A DNA stretch of 64,000 bases from Bryobacterales bacterium (lineage in GTDB: Bacteria > Acidobacteriota > Terriglobia > Bryobacterales > Bryobacteraceae): contig PLRJ01000159.1 in NCBI GenBank assembly GCA_003163855.1, forward strand, positions 107,255 to 171,254. Reading direction: 5' to 3'. The notes beneath the pieces are model-generated. The model was not told the origin of the DNA. It did no database searches and saw nothing but the letters and a program-made list of their open reading frames with translations. Positions 45,059 through 55,200 of this stretch are shown here, in pieces. Positions within the stretch are counted from its first letter, which is position 1. Each line of letters opens with the position of its first letter. Both the position numbers and the translations under genes were made by a program.

Positions 45059-45848
45059 GACTCGCCTTCCGTTCCGGGTTGTTCCAAACGGCCCAGTCCG
45101 CCTTACCGCTTTGCCATAGGCTTTCCAGGTAGTTCTTGTCGCGCAGCGTATCCATCGGCTGCCAGAATCCAGCGTGGCGATAAGCGGCAAGCTCGCCTGA
45201 TTCGGCCAGCCTTTCCATCGGCTCGCGTTCCCAGACAGTGGCGTCGCTGTCGATCAAGTCAAGGACGCTCCGGGATAGGACGAAGAATCCGCCGTTAATC
45301 CAGCCGCGATCTCCCAACGGCTTTTCAGCGAAATCGGTGACATCGTCGCCCGAAATATTCAAAGCGCCGAAACGAGCGGGCGGGCGCGTGGCCGTAACTG
45401 TGGCTTTTAGTCCACGCGCTTTATGAAAGCTCAGCAGTTCCGGAATGTTGATATTGCCGACGCCATCGCCATAAGTCAGGCAGAATGTGTCGCCGTCCAG
45501 ATATTTGCTCACGCGCCGAAGACGGCCGCCGGTCATAGTATCTAATCCGGTATCAATGAGAGTCACTTCCCAGGATTCACTCTGCGTCTGGTGAATGTTC
45601 ATGGAATTGGCTGCCAGGTCAAAAGTCACATCCGAATTATGAAGATAATAATTCGCAAAATATTCTTTGATCATGTAGCCCTTGAAACCCAGGCAGATGA
45701 TGAACTCGCGCAGCCCATAGTGAGAATAGAGTTTCATTATGTGCCACAGAATGGGACGATTCCCTATCTCAATCATTGGCTTGGGGCGGATCTGTGTCTC
45801 CTCAGAAATCCGGGTTCCCATTCCCCCGGCGAGTATCACGACCTTCAT
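45051..45848 (-). CDS. rfbF: Glucose-1-phosphate cytidylyltransferase
   Basis: 265 residues from the ATG at 45848 ([18 protein letters not shown]). The nucleotidyltransferase signature [21 protein letters not shown] is followed by [27 protein letters not shown] with the metal-binding Asp and [12 protein letters not shown]. It makes CDP-glucose, the entry to CDP-3,6-dideoxy and branched sugars. The ATGA overlap with the upstream SDR gene shows coupling. The next expected enzyme, CDP-glucose 4,6-dehydratase (RfbG), is not in the window. Confidence 0.94.
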   Translation of the reverse strand: MKVVILAGGMGTRISEETQIRPKPMIEIGNRPILWHIMKLYSHYGLREFIICLGFKGYMIKEYFANYYLHNSDVTFDLAANSMNIHQTQSESWEVTLIDTGLDTMTGGRLRRVSKYLDGDTFCLTYGDGVGNINIPELLSFHKARGLKATVTATRPPARFGALNISGDDVTDFAEKPLGDRGWINGGFFVLSRSVLDLIDSDATVWEREPMERLAESGELAAYRHAGFWQPMDTLRDKNYLESLWQSGKADWAVWNNPERKASHG

Positions 45849-46939
45849 GCCGGCACGCCGATCAATTTTCCAGCTTCGGCAAAACTGGACGGCGCCGCCC
45901 ATCTCAGCTCCTCGTCCAGTTGGCCGTTGCGGCGGAGATTCGACAGCATGTTCAGGCGCATGAGATTGGATTGGCGAAAATCTCTATTGGCGAAATGCGA
46001 GTCCTCCAAAGCAGCCTTCAATGCGCGAATGGAAGACTCCAGAGTGACTATCGGCTGATACTGCGGGGCCAGCTTGCGAAATAGTTCAAAGTTTACGCGA
46101 TAAGAGCGTTTATCGGGCAGAGCATTTGTGTTTACATTGACCCGTACCCCCGGAATCTCATTCGCGACTGCCGCAGCCAGGTCACGCACCTGATAATTCC
46201 AACTGTCGCTGCCCGCATTGACGACCAGCGCTTCCCCACTAGCGGTGGAATGCCTGGTGATTGCCCAATGAATAGCGCGAGCCATATCCTGTACGTCGAT
46301 AAGTGGGCGCCACGGTGAGCCATCACTCAGAATTTCTATGACGCCGGTGGCGAGCGCGCTGGCGACAAAGTCATTCAATACCAGGTCAAGCCGTAGACGG
46401 GGACTCGCGCCGCAGGCAGTGGCGAAACGCAAGCATGTTACCTGGAAACTGCTGTCGGCCAAGGTCTTCAGCGCTCTCTCCGAGTTTACTTTCGAGCGTG
46501 CATAAGCCGTCAGCGGATTTACCTCCGACTGTTCATCGCGCGGGCCCGCATCGGCAAAACCATAGACGCTGCAGGAGGATGCGAAAACAAAGCTTGCTAC
46601 GCCCGCGCGTTTGGCAGCTGCAGCCAGTTTCAGTGTGGAATCCTGATTAATCGATTGCGTCACGGCCTCATAGGCATTCCCCATCGGGTCGTTTGAGATG
46701 GCGGCAAGGTGCACGATGGCATCTACGCCCTGAAGCGTCCGTTCGGTGACTTGGCGCACGTCAGCAAAGTATTGAAGATCGAGAAAGCGCTCCGGAACAA
46801 CCGTATTCTCCAACAGGCAGGCCGCGAAATACCCGGTGTCCAGCCCAATTAAAGTTGCCGCCGGATAATATTCGCGCAAATAGCGAATTACGATGGGCCC
46901 AATGTAGCCCATGTTGCCGGTAATCAAAATTGTCTTCAT
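45845..46939 (-). CDS. NAD-dependent nucleotide-sugar epimerase/dehydratase
   Basis: 364 residues, extended SDR fold. The NAD-binding loop is atypical in spelling, [11 protein letters not shown], and the catalytic residues are in FASSCSVYG (Ser) and YARSKVNSE (Tyr, Lys). [16 protein letters not shown] is also characteristic. It is probably an epimerase or reductase acting on a CDP-4-keto sugar; the SNDPMGN block is common in proteins linked to RfbF-type loci. It overlaps rfbF by four bases. Confidence 0.85.
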   Translation of the reverse strand: MKTILITGNMGYIGPIVIRYLREYYPAATLIGLDTGYFAACLLENTVVPERFLDLQYFADVRQVTERTLQGVDAIVHLAAISNDPMGNAYEAVTQSINQDSTLKLAAAAKRAGVASFVFASSCSVYGFADAGPRDEQSEVNPLTAYARSKVNSERALKTLADSSFQVTCLRFATACGASPRLRLDLVLNDFVASALATGVIEILSDGSPWRPLIDVQDMARAIHWAITRHSTASGEALVVNAGSDSWNYQVRDLAAAVANEIPGVRVNVNTNALPDKRSYRVNFELFRKLAPQYQPIVTLESSIRALKAALEDSHFANRDFRQSNLMRLNMLSNLRRNGQLDEELRWAAPSSFAEAGKLIGVPA

Positions 46940-46946
46940 AAGAGGT

Positions 46947-47675
46947 TCAAAAATCGAGTTTCCTATAAATGCTCAAAGGGATTGAACGAAGTATCGTATC
47001 GATCAATCCCCAGAAAGCGGGAAAAAACCATAGACCCGTCTCGCCGTGCTTTGCCCAAACGTAGCGCGCTGCCTCAGACGGCGTGCAGGCAGGAAACAAA
47101 AGCTTCTTTCCAAAAGTCTGTTGCGTTTCAATAAAACCCATCTGATAGAGCTGTACAGCGATGTTGGTCCGTGTCGACATATGGCACAAACTTTCAAAAT
47201 AACTTGTCAGCGCTCGCTTTGCCGCCGAATAAACTACATTGCGGCTGCGTCCTCGAATGGCTGCGACGGAACCGAAGCCGGTCACAAAGGCGGATTGCCG
47301 CCTTGCCAGAACCGGCCAGAGCTTCGCGATGATAGAGGAAGGTTTCACAAAGTTCACGTTCATCAGGCGCAAGGCTGCTGCTTCGTCCAAAGTGCCGGTG
47401 TCGTGGTCGCTTGCCACTCCGACGGGGAACATAATGCCATCCGTACCGAACAATTCAGCGGCGTGTACTACCCCATCGATCACGTTTCTCTCGTCGCTGA
47501 GGTCGCAAACCATTCCCGCGGTGCGAATTTGATAACGCAGTGTTAAATCGGATTGTAATGATGCCAAGTCCCTGGCATCAGTCGCTACCAGCAGCAGATT
47601 GTGTCCAAGGCGAGCACCTTCTTCGGCCAGCGCGCGACCCAGGCCGGCCGACGCGCCGACAATCAGGACATTCAT
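46947..47675 (-). CDS. Short-chain dehydrogenase, DprE2-like
   Basis: 242 residues. The classical SDR motifs are present: NVLIVGASAGLGRALAEEG for the cofactor, VTGFGSVAAIRGRSRNVVYSAAKRAL with Ser, Tyr and Lys. The C-terminal end SIPLSIYRKLDF is hydrophobic, as in DprE2-type enzymes. Its start overlaps the FAD oxidase gene by ATGA. In mycobacteria DprE1 oxidises and DprE2 reduces C2' of decaprenylphosphoryl ribose; the linked pair here suggests a similar oxidise-reduce epimerisation. Confidence 0.82.
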   Translation of the reverse strand: MNVLIVGASAGLGRALAEEGARLGHNLLLVATDARDLASLQSDLTLRYQIRTAGMVCDLSDERNVIDGVVHAAELFGTDGIMFPVGVASDHDTGTLDEAAALRLMNVNFVKPSSIIAKLWPVLARRQSAFVTGFGSVAAIRGRSRNVVYSAAKRALTSYFESLCHMSTRTNIAVQLYQMGFIETQQTFGKKLLFPACTPSEAARYVWAKHGETGLWFFPAFWGLIDTILRSIPLSIYRKLDF

Positions 47676-49078
47676 AACTGCAGCCTGTCGGAGAGTTCAG
47701 AACGGAAGCTACGCTTCGGATCGAAGGCTCTCAACATTTTGCGAAATCCTTCGTACTCAGTGTAAGTTGCCGAGACAATCTCGGCCGACAGGCGCGAATC
47801 TTTTATCAAGTTCGGCTGGGCGCCGCACCTGACAGTAAGCGTGTCAAGAAATTCGGCGAACCGTAAGCTCCCGCTCGATCTCGGAAAATTAAACGAGAAG
47901 CAGATGCCGTCACCGGTGAAACGCAACAGCTTTTGCGTACCCTGAAACAGCTTGCCGGAGGCCAGAGTGATAGGGAAAGGCTGGTTTTCCAGCCTTTGCT
48001 GCACCAGGCTCATGAATTCCTGGTAGCGGGAGAAGGGAATGATGACCTGGTATTCGTGAAATCCGCCTTTGCCAAACAAGTGGAAGTAGAGTTCCTTGTC
48101 GTGCACAGGAAAGAGGAAATCATAAAGCGGGATGGTTTTGTCCTTGCCTCCCAGCCGCGATATGCCGGCATAGAGACGATTAAATGGGGCCGTGGTTAGC
48201 GAGCTGAAAAATGCCGGCATGCCGCGGCCTCTTGTAGCCGCATCCAATGAGCTTTTTGTCGAGGAAAGCGATCGTTGCTGCTGTGGAGACGCTGAAGATC
48301 CCGTGGGTGCAAACGAGCCCTCTATAACCGTGCCGCGTCCGAAGTCCTTACCTCGCAGTGATGTGAATTGGTGCCATGAGTAGACGAGATCCGATCGCGA
48401 AGCGGCTCTCCGCAGCGCGTCAGGAAGATGGTAGATGCTATCGATAGACGTGGCGCGAATCCGCACTTCAGCCGATTGAATAGGCGTCACTTTGAGCTTG
48501 GCGGAAACAATACTTCCGGTAAGACCATAACCACCACAAGTTAGAGCCAACAACTCGGGTTCATTGTTTTGACTCAGTTCCAGCGTTCCATAAGAAGGAT
48601 GAAGCAACTTAAGGCTTACCACGAGGGAAGAAAATGTGCCGTCGCGATATTGGTTCTTTCCGTGGACGTCGGCGGCGATGCAGCCACCCACTGTGATCTT
48701 CGGATGGCCGGGTTGAACGCTGACGAAGAAACCTCGCGGCGTGAGGAATTCGTAGAGTTTGCCGAGGGGTGTTCCGCCCTCCACTTCGATAGTTCGAGTG
48801 TCCGCATCGAAATCCAGGAGGCGATTGAAACGATTATGCTCGATGGTAACGGCCGACGAGGAAAAGCTGGCGGCTGCATAAGAGAGTCCGGCGCCGCGAG
48901 AAATAACTGGAGTTGGTCCACGCTGGGACGACTCCAACATTCGATAACGATCAGGCTGGAGCCTGGTAGTACCGATGCGAACACCGCCGTCGAAGCTGAC
49001 GTAATCGACTGGGACGCCGGGTTTGACCGTAACGGCAGCAGGAACTGATTCCTTTAAGGTGTGCAAGGTTGATGCCAT
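47672..49078 (-). CDS. FAD-dependent oxidoreductase, DprE1-like
   Basis: 468 residues, VAO-type FAD fold. The FAD-binding RGAGLSYAAASFSSSAVTIE and GHPKITVGGCIAADVHGKN with the DprE1-diagnostic HGKN segment are clear, followed by the RDGTFSSLVVSLKLLHP block and CGGYGLTGSIVSAKLKVTP. It is longer and looser than mycobacterial DprE1 at the C-terminus. The likely reaction is oxidation of a polyprenyl-phosphate sugar hydroxyl, with the DprE2-like partner reducing the keto group. It is coupled to that partner. Confidence 0.85.
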   Translation of the reverse strand: MASTLHTLKESVPAAVTVKPGVPVDYVSFDGGVRIGTTRLQPDRYRMLESSQRGPTPVISRGAGLSYAAASFSSSAVTIEHNRFNRLLDFDADTRTIEVEGGTPLGKLYEFLTPRGFFVSVQPGHPKITVGGCIAADVHGKNQYRDGTFSSLVVSLKLLHPSYGTLELSQNNEPELLALTCGGYGLTGSIVSAKLKVTPIQSAEVRIRATSIDSIYHLPDALRRAASRSDLVYSWHQFTSLRGKDFGRGTVIEGSFAPTGSSASPQQQRSLSSTKSSLDAATRGRGMPAFFSSLTTAPFNRLYAGISRLGGKDKTIPLYDFLFPVHDKELYFHLFGKGGFHEYQVIIPFSRYQEFMSLVQQRLENQPFPITLASGKLFQGTQKLLRFTGDGICFSFNFPRSSGSLRFAEFLDTLTVRCGAQPNLIKDSRLSAEIVSATYTEYEGFRKMLRAFDPKRSFRSELSDRLQL

Positions 49079-49090
49079 GGCGACGCGAGA

Positions 49091-50065
49091 TCAATGCGAT
49101 CGATTAGTGGTCCACATAGCATCAAGCGCCGATTCACGGCTGAAAGGCGTCCACGCCGATTCATCCCAGTCAACGATATAAATAGGCCGGCCCACGCCGT
49201 TCTTATAGATTCTAGCCAGGTAGATGCTAATGCATGCCATGAAGGTCACCAAGTAGATAACACCCAGGCCGACCAGCAGGTCCAGGCACTTTGATAACCC
49301 TTGCAGCAGATCCAGATACAACAGGACAGCACAAAGCAGGCAGACCGGCGGGGCAAGGTACGCGGCAAAACGCAACGGAAACGTGGAAGAACTCAGAATG
49401 CCGCCAATAGCGAATTCGATCATGCCAAGAACGTTGTAGTGAGTCTTACCGCGAAGCCGGTGTTGACGTTTGTAGGGGATACCCTTGCGGCTAAAGCCAA
49501 CATAGCCGGTTTCGGTTCTTAGAAATGGATAGGTTGATTCGTTCGCCAGGATGAGATCTCGCACACGCGCTGAAATGAGCGCGAATTCGGCCATGTCCAG
49601 AATGATGTCACTATCGGCAACAAGGCGGTTCAGGCGATAAAAGGCAAGCCGCATCAGGTGAACCGCCTTTAGTTCGCTGCGTTGAACGCGCGCCCCGTAT
49701 ACGATGTCGAAGCCGCTTTCCCAGCCTTCTACAAACGTGGGGATCATCTCGGGTGGATCTTCGCAATCAACGTCGATGACTACGACGGCATCGCCCGAGG
49801 CATGGCGCAGGCCCGCCATGACCGAGGCCTGATAGCCGAAATTGCGTGAGAGAGTAATGAGGGACACGCTGCTGTCCTTGCGCCGCAGATCGAGGATGAT
49901 ATCGCGAGTTCCGTCAGTAGACCGGTTATTGGTGAACAGCAGTTCGACATCATAGGTCTCGTGCACTCGTTTTAGAGCAGTTTGAAGGCGTTCATAGAAC
50001 AGTGGAATAGAGAGTTCTTCGTTGTATACGGGGCACACAACCGACAAAAGTTTACGGGAACTCAT
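49091..50065 (-). CDS. GT2 glycosyltransferase, ArnC/DPM1-like with two membrane helices
   Basis: 324 residues. The GT-A domain has LSVVCPVYNEELSIPLFYERL, TNNRSTDGT and the DXD motif VVVIDVDCEDPPEMI, then GFSRKGIPYKRQHRLRGKTHYN. Two C-terminal helices (about 232-255 and 262-288) follow. This is the layout of polyprenyl-phosphate sugar synthases such as ArnC and DPM1-like enzymes. It would provide the lipid-linked sugar on which a DprE1/E2-like pair could act. It abuts the upstream epimerase gene with no gap. Confidence 0.9.
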   Translation of the reverse strand: MSSRKLLSVVCPVYNEELSIPLFYERLQTALKRVHETYDVELLFTNNRSTDGTRDIILDLRRKDSSVSLITLSRNFGYQASVMAGLRHASGDAVVVIDVDCEDPPEMIPTFVEGWESGFDIVYGARVQRSELKAVHLMRLAFYRLNRLVADSDIILDMAEFALISARVRDLILANESTYPFLRTETGYVGFSRKGIPYKRQHRLRGKTHYNVLGMIEFAIGGILSSSTFPLRFAAYLAPPVCLLCAVLLYLDLLQGLSKCLDLLVGLGVIYLVTFMACISIYLARIYKNGVGRPIYIVDWDESAWTPFSRESALDAMWTTNRSH

Positions 50066-51004
50066 CTACGCACCAACCCTTGCAAGGCCACGCCGGGAGT
50101 GCGAGGCGGCGCGCCACCAATCAATAGTGTGGCGGAGGCCAGCAGTCAGACCGATTTCCTGAGACCAACCGGTGCTTCCTAACCGCTGATTATTAGCGCA
50201 GACGAACGGCGGGTCTCCGGCTCGATCGGGAAGACTGCCCAGCTTCAGGAGATCGGTGCGGCCGATGAGCGCCGCGATGCTCGCGGCGATTTCGCCGACA
50301 GACACCGGAACTCCGGAACCAACGTTCACCACGCCATCCAAAGTGCTGTGGGCTATTTTGCAAATCGCCTTTGCGACATCGGTAACGTGCAGGAAGTCAC
50401 GTATCTGTTTGCCCGATGTCAGCAGGGCCGGTTCGCCGTTGAGCAGGGAGTTAATGACGGCGGGAATCAAGCGGCGTTCATCTTCAAAGGGACCATACTG
50501 GTAGAAGAGCCGCGCCCAGGCAACCGACATACCAGAAGATTTCTGGAGTGCCTGGAGGACGGTGGCGAGCGCCAGCTTACTTGCACCATAGAGGCTTGAT
50601 GGCATGGTATTGGAATCTTCCGCCAGCAGGCCGACCTTCGTGTCGTACTCAAAGCAGGTGCCGACGCCTACAAAACGGGAACAGCCTGCCTTGCTGAGTT
50701 GTGATGCCAACTCCAGGCTTCCGCGCAGCGCGGCGAGATTCTCAATGGCATTTAAATATTTGCCCGGCTCGGCATACCAGGCCAAGTGAATACACATTTC
50801 GGGCTGATGTACCAGCACTGAGCCGAGGCCGCCGGCAGCAAAAATGTCGGCGGTCACCCTGGTTAGGTTCGGCAGAACGTCCTGAATGCGGAAGGTATCC
50901 GATTGCGGCCGTAGCAGAACACAGAGTTCATGTCCCTGGTTTACCAGAATGCGTGCAACATTCGATCCGATGAACCCGGTTGCGCCAGTCAGTAGGATGC
51001 GCAT
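50066..51004 (-). CDS. NAD-dependent epimerase/dehydratase
   Basis: 312 residues from the ATG at 51004 (MRILLTGATGFIGSNVARIL); the track ORF begins over 300 bases upstream in non-coding frame. The Rossmann loop TGATGFIGSN and catalytic SLYGASK (Tyr, Lys) are evident. It resembles GDP/dTDP-sugar epimerases and reductases; the substrate cannot be read. It lies directly before the ArnC-like glycosyltransferase gene, with 83 bases separating it from the FkbM gene upstream. Confidence 0.88.
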   Translation of the reverse strand: MRILLTGATGFIGSNVARILVNQGHELCVLLRPQSDTFRIQDVLPNLTRVTADIFAAGGLGSVLVHQPEMCIHLAWYAEPGKYLNAIENLAALRGSLELASQLSKAGCSRFVGVGTCFEYDTKVGLLAEDSNTMPSSLYGASKLALATVLQALQKSSGMSVAWARLFYQYGPFEDERRLIPAVINSLLNGEPALLTSGKQIRDFLHVTDVAKAICKIAHSTLDGVVNVGSGVPVSVGEIAASIAALIGRTDLLKLGSLPDRAGDPPFVCANNQRLGSTGWSQEIGLTAGLRHTIDWWRAASHSRRGLARVGA

Positions 51005-51087
51005 GTAATTGAATGTTATCGCACGATATGTAGAATATGGCTGAGCGGCGGGACCAGTTGTGGCAGAAGCCTGCTCAAAGGCGGAAG

Positions 51088-52224
51088 CTATCCCTCGGTC
51101 CACTGCACGCTTTCGCTGAAATCCCAACGCGAATTGCCCTGAACTTGCACGATTCGAACTTCCACCGGAGATTCGACCACGTTGGAGAAATTGACCCCAA
51201 ATCCACTGAAGCGCAGTCCTTGATTGGCAAAGTGACGGGCTACGTCTGACCTGACACAGCGGGCTGATTGTTGCCATTTCATACCGCCTTCCGTTTTCAT
51301 TCCCACGAATACGAGCCCGGGTACCGCGTGTTCGGGGGAAATAGCCCATCCCGCGACTCGCAAAAGGCCGTCGATGCTTATAGCAGGATTCAGCGCAACG
51401 ACTCCGCCGCTCTCGATCGGCAAATCGGCAACTTCCGGAGGAAGTTGATCGCCGGTGTAAAGATCCATGCCAGCGGACGCGTCTGAGTTGGGTTCCATGT
51501 CGACGCGAGACCAGATAGTGTCGCTGCCAACTCGCACTCTTCGCCGGTAGCCGCCAGCCGCCAGGAACTCCGCTTTGGATTTTTCCTTCAGCGGATTACT
51601 TTGATAAATCTCAGTGCAGATAACCGCCGGCCGGTAGTGGGAAAAATCCAAACTTTTTAGAACCTCTAAATCCATTCCCTCGGCATCGACCAGCAGCAAT
51701 GCAAAATCGGCTGGACAGTTGTGCTTCTTAAGTAGACTGTCCAGCCTCTGAACCTGCACCTTTATGTCTTCACCGCTACGATTGGCAATCCAAACTTCAT
51801 CCTCGCAAAGGCTGCTGGTTTGACCATCGGGACCATCGAGCCCGATGTGGAATGTGGCATCGCCCTCGATCTCGGCGCATGCACACTGCTCCAAGATCAC
51901 ATTGCGGAAACCCGCCGTATTCACGCGAAGTTGGTCAAAGACAGCGGGTAGCGGCTCAATCAGCAGTGCCTTCCAGCCTTCCAGAATAAAACCGCGTGAA
52001 TTAGAACCGTCAACCCCATCGTGGGCGCCGACGTCTATTACCCACCTGGATGCGGATGCCGGTAAGTACTTCCTGATGAGGTCAGGCTGCCCGTATTGAG
52101 AAAAGTCGATTGGGTTGGGTTCTGCCATGTTGACATTATTGGCTAAAGGTTCCGCATCCTGCAACGGCGCCAGAGACACCCCGTTCCTACGTATTTCGTG
52201 CCAGCAGTTAGGCCCGCTTATCAT
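51088..52224 (-). CDS. FkbM family methyltransferase with C-terminal accessory module
   Basis: 378 residues. The FkbM domain (about 45-240) has the SAM site WVIDVGAHDGVDGSNSRG and later FALLLVDAEGMDLEVLKSLDF, standard for O-methyltransferases of sugars or glycans. Residues about 283-370 form an extra beta-rich module with AGWAISPEHA, the line RSDVARHF and SGFGVNF, which also occurs in two other enzymes of this locus. A TGAGG ribosome binding site supports the start at 52224; a shorter start at 52128 is possible. First gene of the leftward operon, 37 bases from the divergent one. Confidence 0.85.
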   Translation of the reverse strand: MISGPNCWHEIRRNGVSLAPLQDAEPLANNVNMAEPNPIDFSQYGQPDLIRKYLPASASRWVIDVGAHDGVDGSNSRGFILEGWKALLIEPLPAVFDQLRVNTAGFRNVILEQCACAEIEGDATFHIGLDGPDGQTSSLCEDEVWIANRSGEDIKVQVQRLDSLLKKHNCPADFALLLVDAEGMDLEVLKSLDFSHYRPAVICTEIYQSNPLKEKSKAEFLAAGGYRRRVRVGSDTIWSRVDMEPNSDASAGMDLYTGDQLPPEVADLPIESGGVVALNPAISIDGLLRVAGWAISPEHAVPGLVFVGMKTEGGMKWQQSARCVRSDVARHFANQGLRFSGFGVNFSNVVESPVEVRIVQVQGNSRWDFSESVQWTEG

Positions 52225-52261
52225 TGATAGGTACCTCAGGCAGGTATCTAACTGAATTCAG

Positions 52262-55200
52262 ATGCAAGATCAGCAAGACCTTCAAGATTCAAAGATACGG
52301 CAACGGATGAAATTTTCCCCGGGCAGCGTTTCGTTGCTGGTATGTGGTGCAATTGCCGTTCTTGCAGCCGTAGCGTTCCTGGCAATACCAAAGGCGGAGC
52401 ACAAGCCGACGCTGGTGGTAGAAGCTTTCATCTCCGAGGGAAAGTCGCTAAAAGCCAGCTATAACGAGCGCTGGACCCAGCAATATGTGGACGCCGTGAG
52501 GCCGAATGAGTGGTTTAGCTACCGGTTTCCGGCGCCCCCTAAGATCACTAGCCTGAGGCTTGATCCAAGCGACAGCGCGGGCGCCCATATAGAGATAATC
52601 GGCATCAACTTCATCGATTCCCATGGCACGGAGCATAAGCTTGCCACAGAGAAGATGACGGGCTGGCTCAAGTCAGGGTTGAATGTTCAATTCAACGCGC
52701 CGGAGCAAATTCTGGAAATCAGCGCAACTGATAAGTCGCCCTACATGTTTAGTACGGTGAATCCGGCCGACTTGACGGCAATCGAAAGCCAGCTCGTGAA
52801 AGAACGAATGGACTGGCGGACACTGCTGTCAGGGGTGTTCTGGGGATCGCTGCTGTGCATGCTGTTACAAATTCCGGCGGCGGGCGAACGCTTGAAGTGG
52901 CGGCTGGGCCGCCTGCAATTGCCGGTATTTCAGCAGACATCTGAACTGCGGACCGGCGCAGTGATCGTTGCGCTGGCGCTTGGAGCGGTATGTGGCTGGC
53001 GGCTGCATCGAAGCCTGGAAAGACAGGACACCACCCTGCTCGTGGATGCCAATATTTCGAAGGGCTCGGTTTTTAGGGCTTATTACAACAATCAATGGAG
53101 CGAGCCGGAGGTGATGGCGGTGGTGCCGAATCAGTGGCACGTCTATGCCTTCCATGTGCCGCATGAAATCAGCAGCCTGCGCTTTGACCCAAGTGAACAG
53201 AGTGGAACCCATGTCGTCTTTCGTTCGGTTGTGCTTAAGAGTGGGGGCCAAACTATTCCCATCAAGTTGTCTGACCTGAGTAAATGGATCGGTGATGGCC
53301 TGAACGCGAGCTACGACGCTGCCAGCGATACGGAGCAGATTGAGATCGTAAAAACAGCCGCCTACATGATGAGTACCGTGCAGGTGACTTGGACCGAGTC
53401 CGGCTTTGGTTTGGGCTCGCTACGGTTGAACGAGACCACTCTGCTGGTGTGCTGTTTTGCGGGCGTTCTAATTTTCTGCCTGTGCTGGCTTTCGCCCGGA
53501 AACTGGAGGATCGGTGCGGCCAGCGCCATAAGCCTGCTGCTGGGCATCGTACTTGCGCGCGCGGCAGCTCTGTTTGTTCTGGCGCAGCATGGCAGCCCCA
53601 CGCCGGCCATTCATAGTGTGGGCATAGCCACTTATACGGATTTTTCAAAGAGCCTGGAACTTTGGGCTATGGCGGTGGCCGATATCACGGGTGCTGTTCT
53701 AGGAGCAGCTGCCGGAATGATCCTCGGCAAGCACATGAGCAGCGGAGAACATTCAAACGACCAATCGAAGAATGCGTGGAACTGGACCCTTGTGGCGTGC
53801 TGCCTGGGAGTTTTCTGCCTCGTTTCTTTTCCCGATCTTTCGGCCATTTGCAAATCGATCGGGACGGTCCTTCACTCTTCCGATTTCGATACGCAGAATG
53901 TTGTTTCGTGGCAGTACTTTGCCTGGAAAGGCTTAGTGCCTATGCGGGACTACTGGTTTCCCTACAGTGGACTTTACAACAAGATGGCGCCTGTGAGGAT
54001 GGATCTGCTGCGCGACTACCTGCACACCAGTCTGATCTTTACTGTCCTGTTCACCTGCCTTTACACAGTGTTTGAATACCGCTGGCGCTGGTTAACGCTT
54101 TGCATGGTGCTTTACATTACTTTTGAGCACGACGGTGTCTTATGGCCGACGGCAAGCTGGCGCTATTTGCTGAGTCTGAGCGTCGTACTGTTGTGGGCGG
54201 TGGCGCTGCGCAACAAGAAGCATTGGCTTTTCGTGCTTAGCGGCTTGTGGGCCTGCTATGCGGTTGCGCAGGAAATTTCGCAGGCGGTCTATGCCGTTGT
54301 GCCGGTTCTCGTGCTCGCCTGTTATGCAGTTGTAGTGGAACGAGCTTACGCGGCCTGGGTGCGCCGGTTTATCCTCGCAGGCGGTGCGTTTGCGGCTTCC
54401 ATGGCCGTGTACTTAGTGCTGTTGTACAAGGATTCGCAGATCTCTGAATGGTGGACCTTTGTCACAACTATTTCGCAGGTAACCCAGTTTGCGGCGTTGC
54501 CCAGGAATCTCGCCGCCTGGTTCTCGCCGCCGGTGAATACGGACACCATTCTGATCCTGGCGAACTTGGTCCTGCTTGGCGGCGGCAGTTTCCTGGCGTT
54601 TGGGCGGCAGACGCGTCGGTCGGTGGTTACCTGCCTGCCGCTGGCGGTTGGCGTTCTTAGCGCGTTCATCACGCAGAAAGAGGTTCTACGTCAGGGCATC
54701 ACGCGGCAGTTTCTCGCCATTCCGTTGTTAGGCGTGGTTCTGCTCGTGTTCGAAGGCAGGCCGGCTCGAATGCCGCTACGGGCTAGCGTGTGGGCGGCGC
54801 TGGCCGCTGGCTTTCTTGTCACCGCTTTCAGCATCGCAAGCGGCACGTGGGCGAATTTCATCCATAGTAGCGAACAAAAGCTGGCGCATGAGACGACCAA
54901 TATCTCTTATGCCGTTGGCCACCAACAGGAGTGGAACCAGGCAGAAGCCAGGTATTTCGCGCCGGCCAGCTTTGATCTTCAGGGCGTGCCGGGCGACAAG
55001 CTGCGCGACGAACTGAATAACGCTGTCAAGTGGCAGCCGAACGACAAAGTATTCGTACTGGGCGACGAGCCTTTTCTTTATATCGTTCTAAACCGCAAAG
55101 CCCCGTTTTACATTGATTTTTATGATGAATCGATTCTGGGAAGGCAGGAGAATACGACTGAATGGCTGAAACGGAACGATCCGCAGTACGTTTTGTGGGA

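Noticed and set aside
51005-51349. N-terminal 115-residue extension of the epimerase ORF
   Set aside because: Extends over the 3' end of the FkbM gene; the Rossmann start MRILLTGATG is at 51004.
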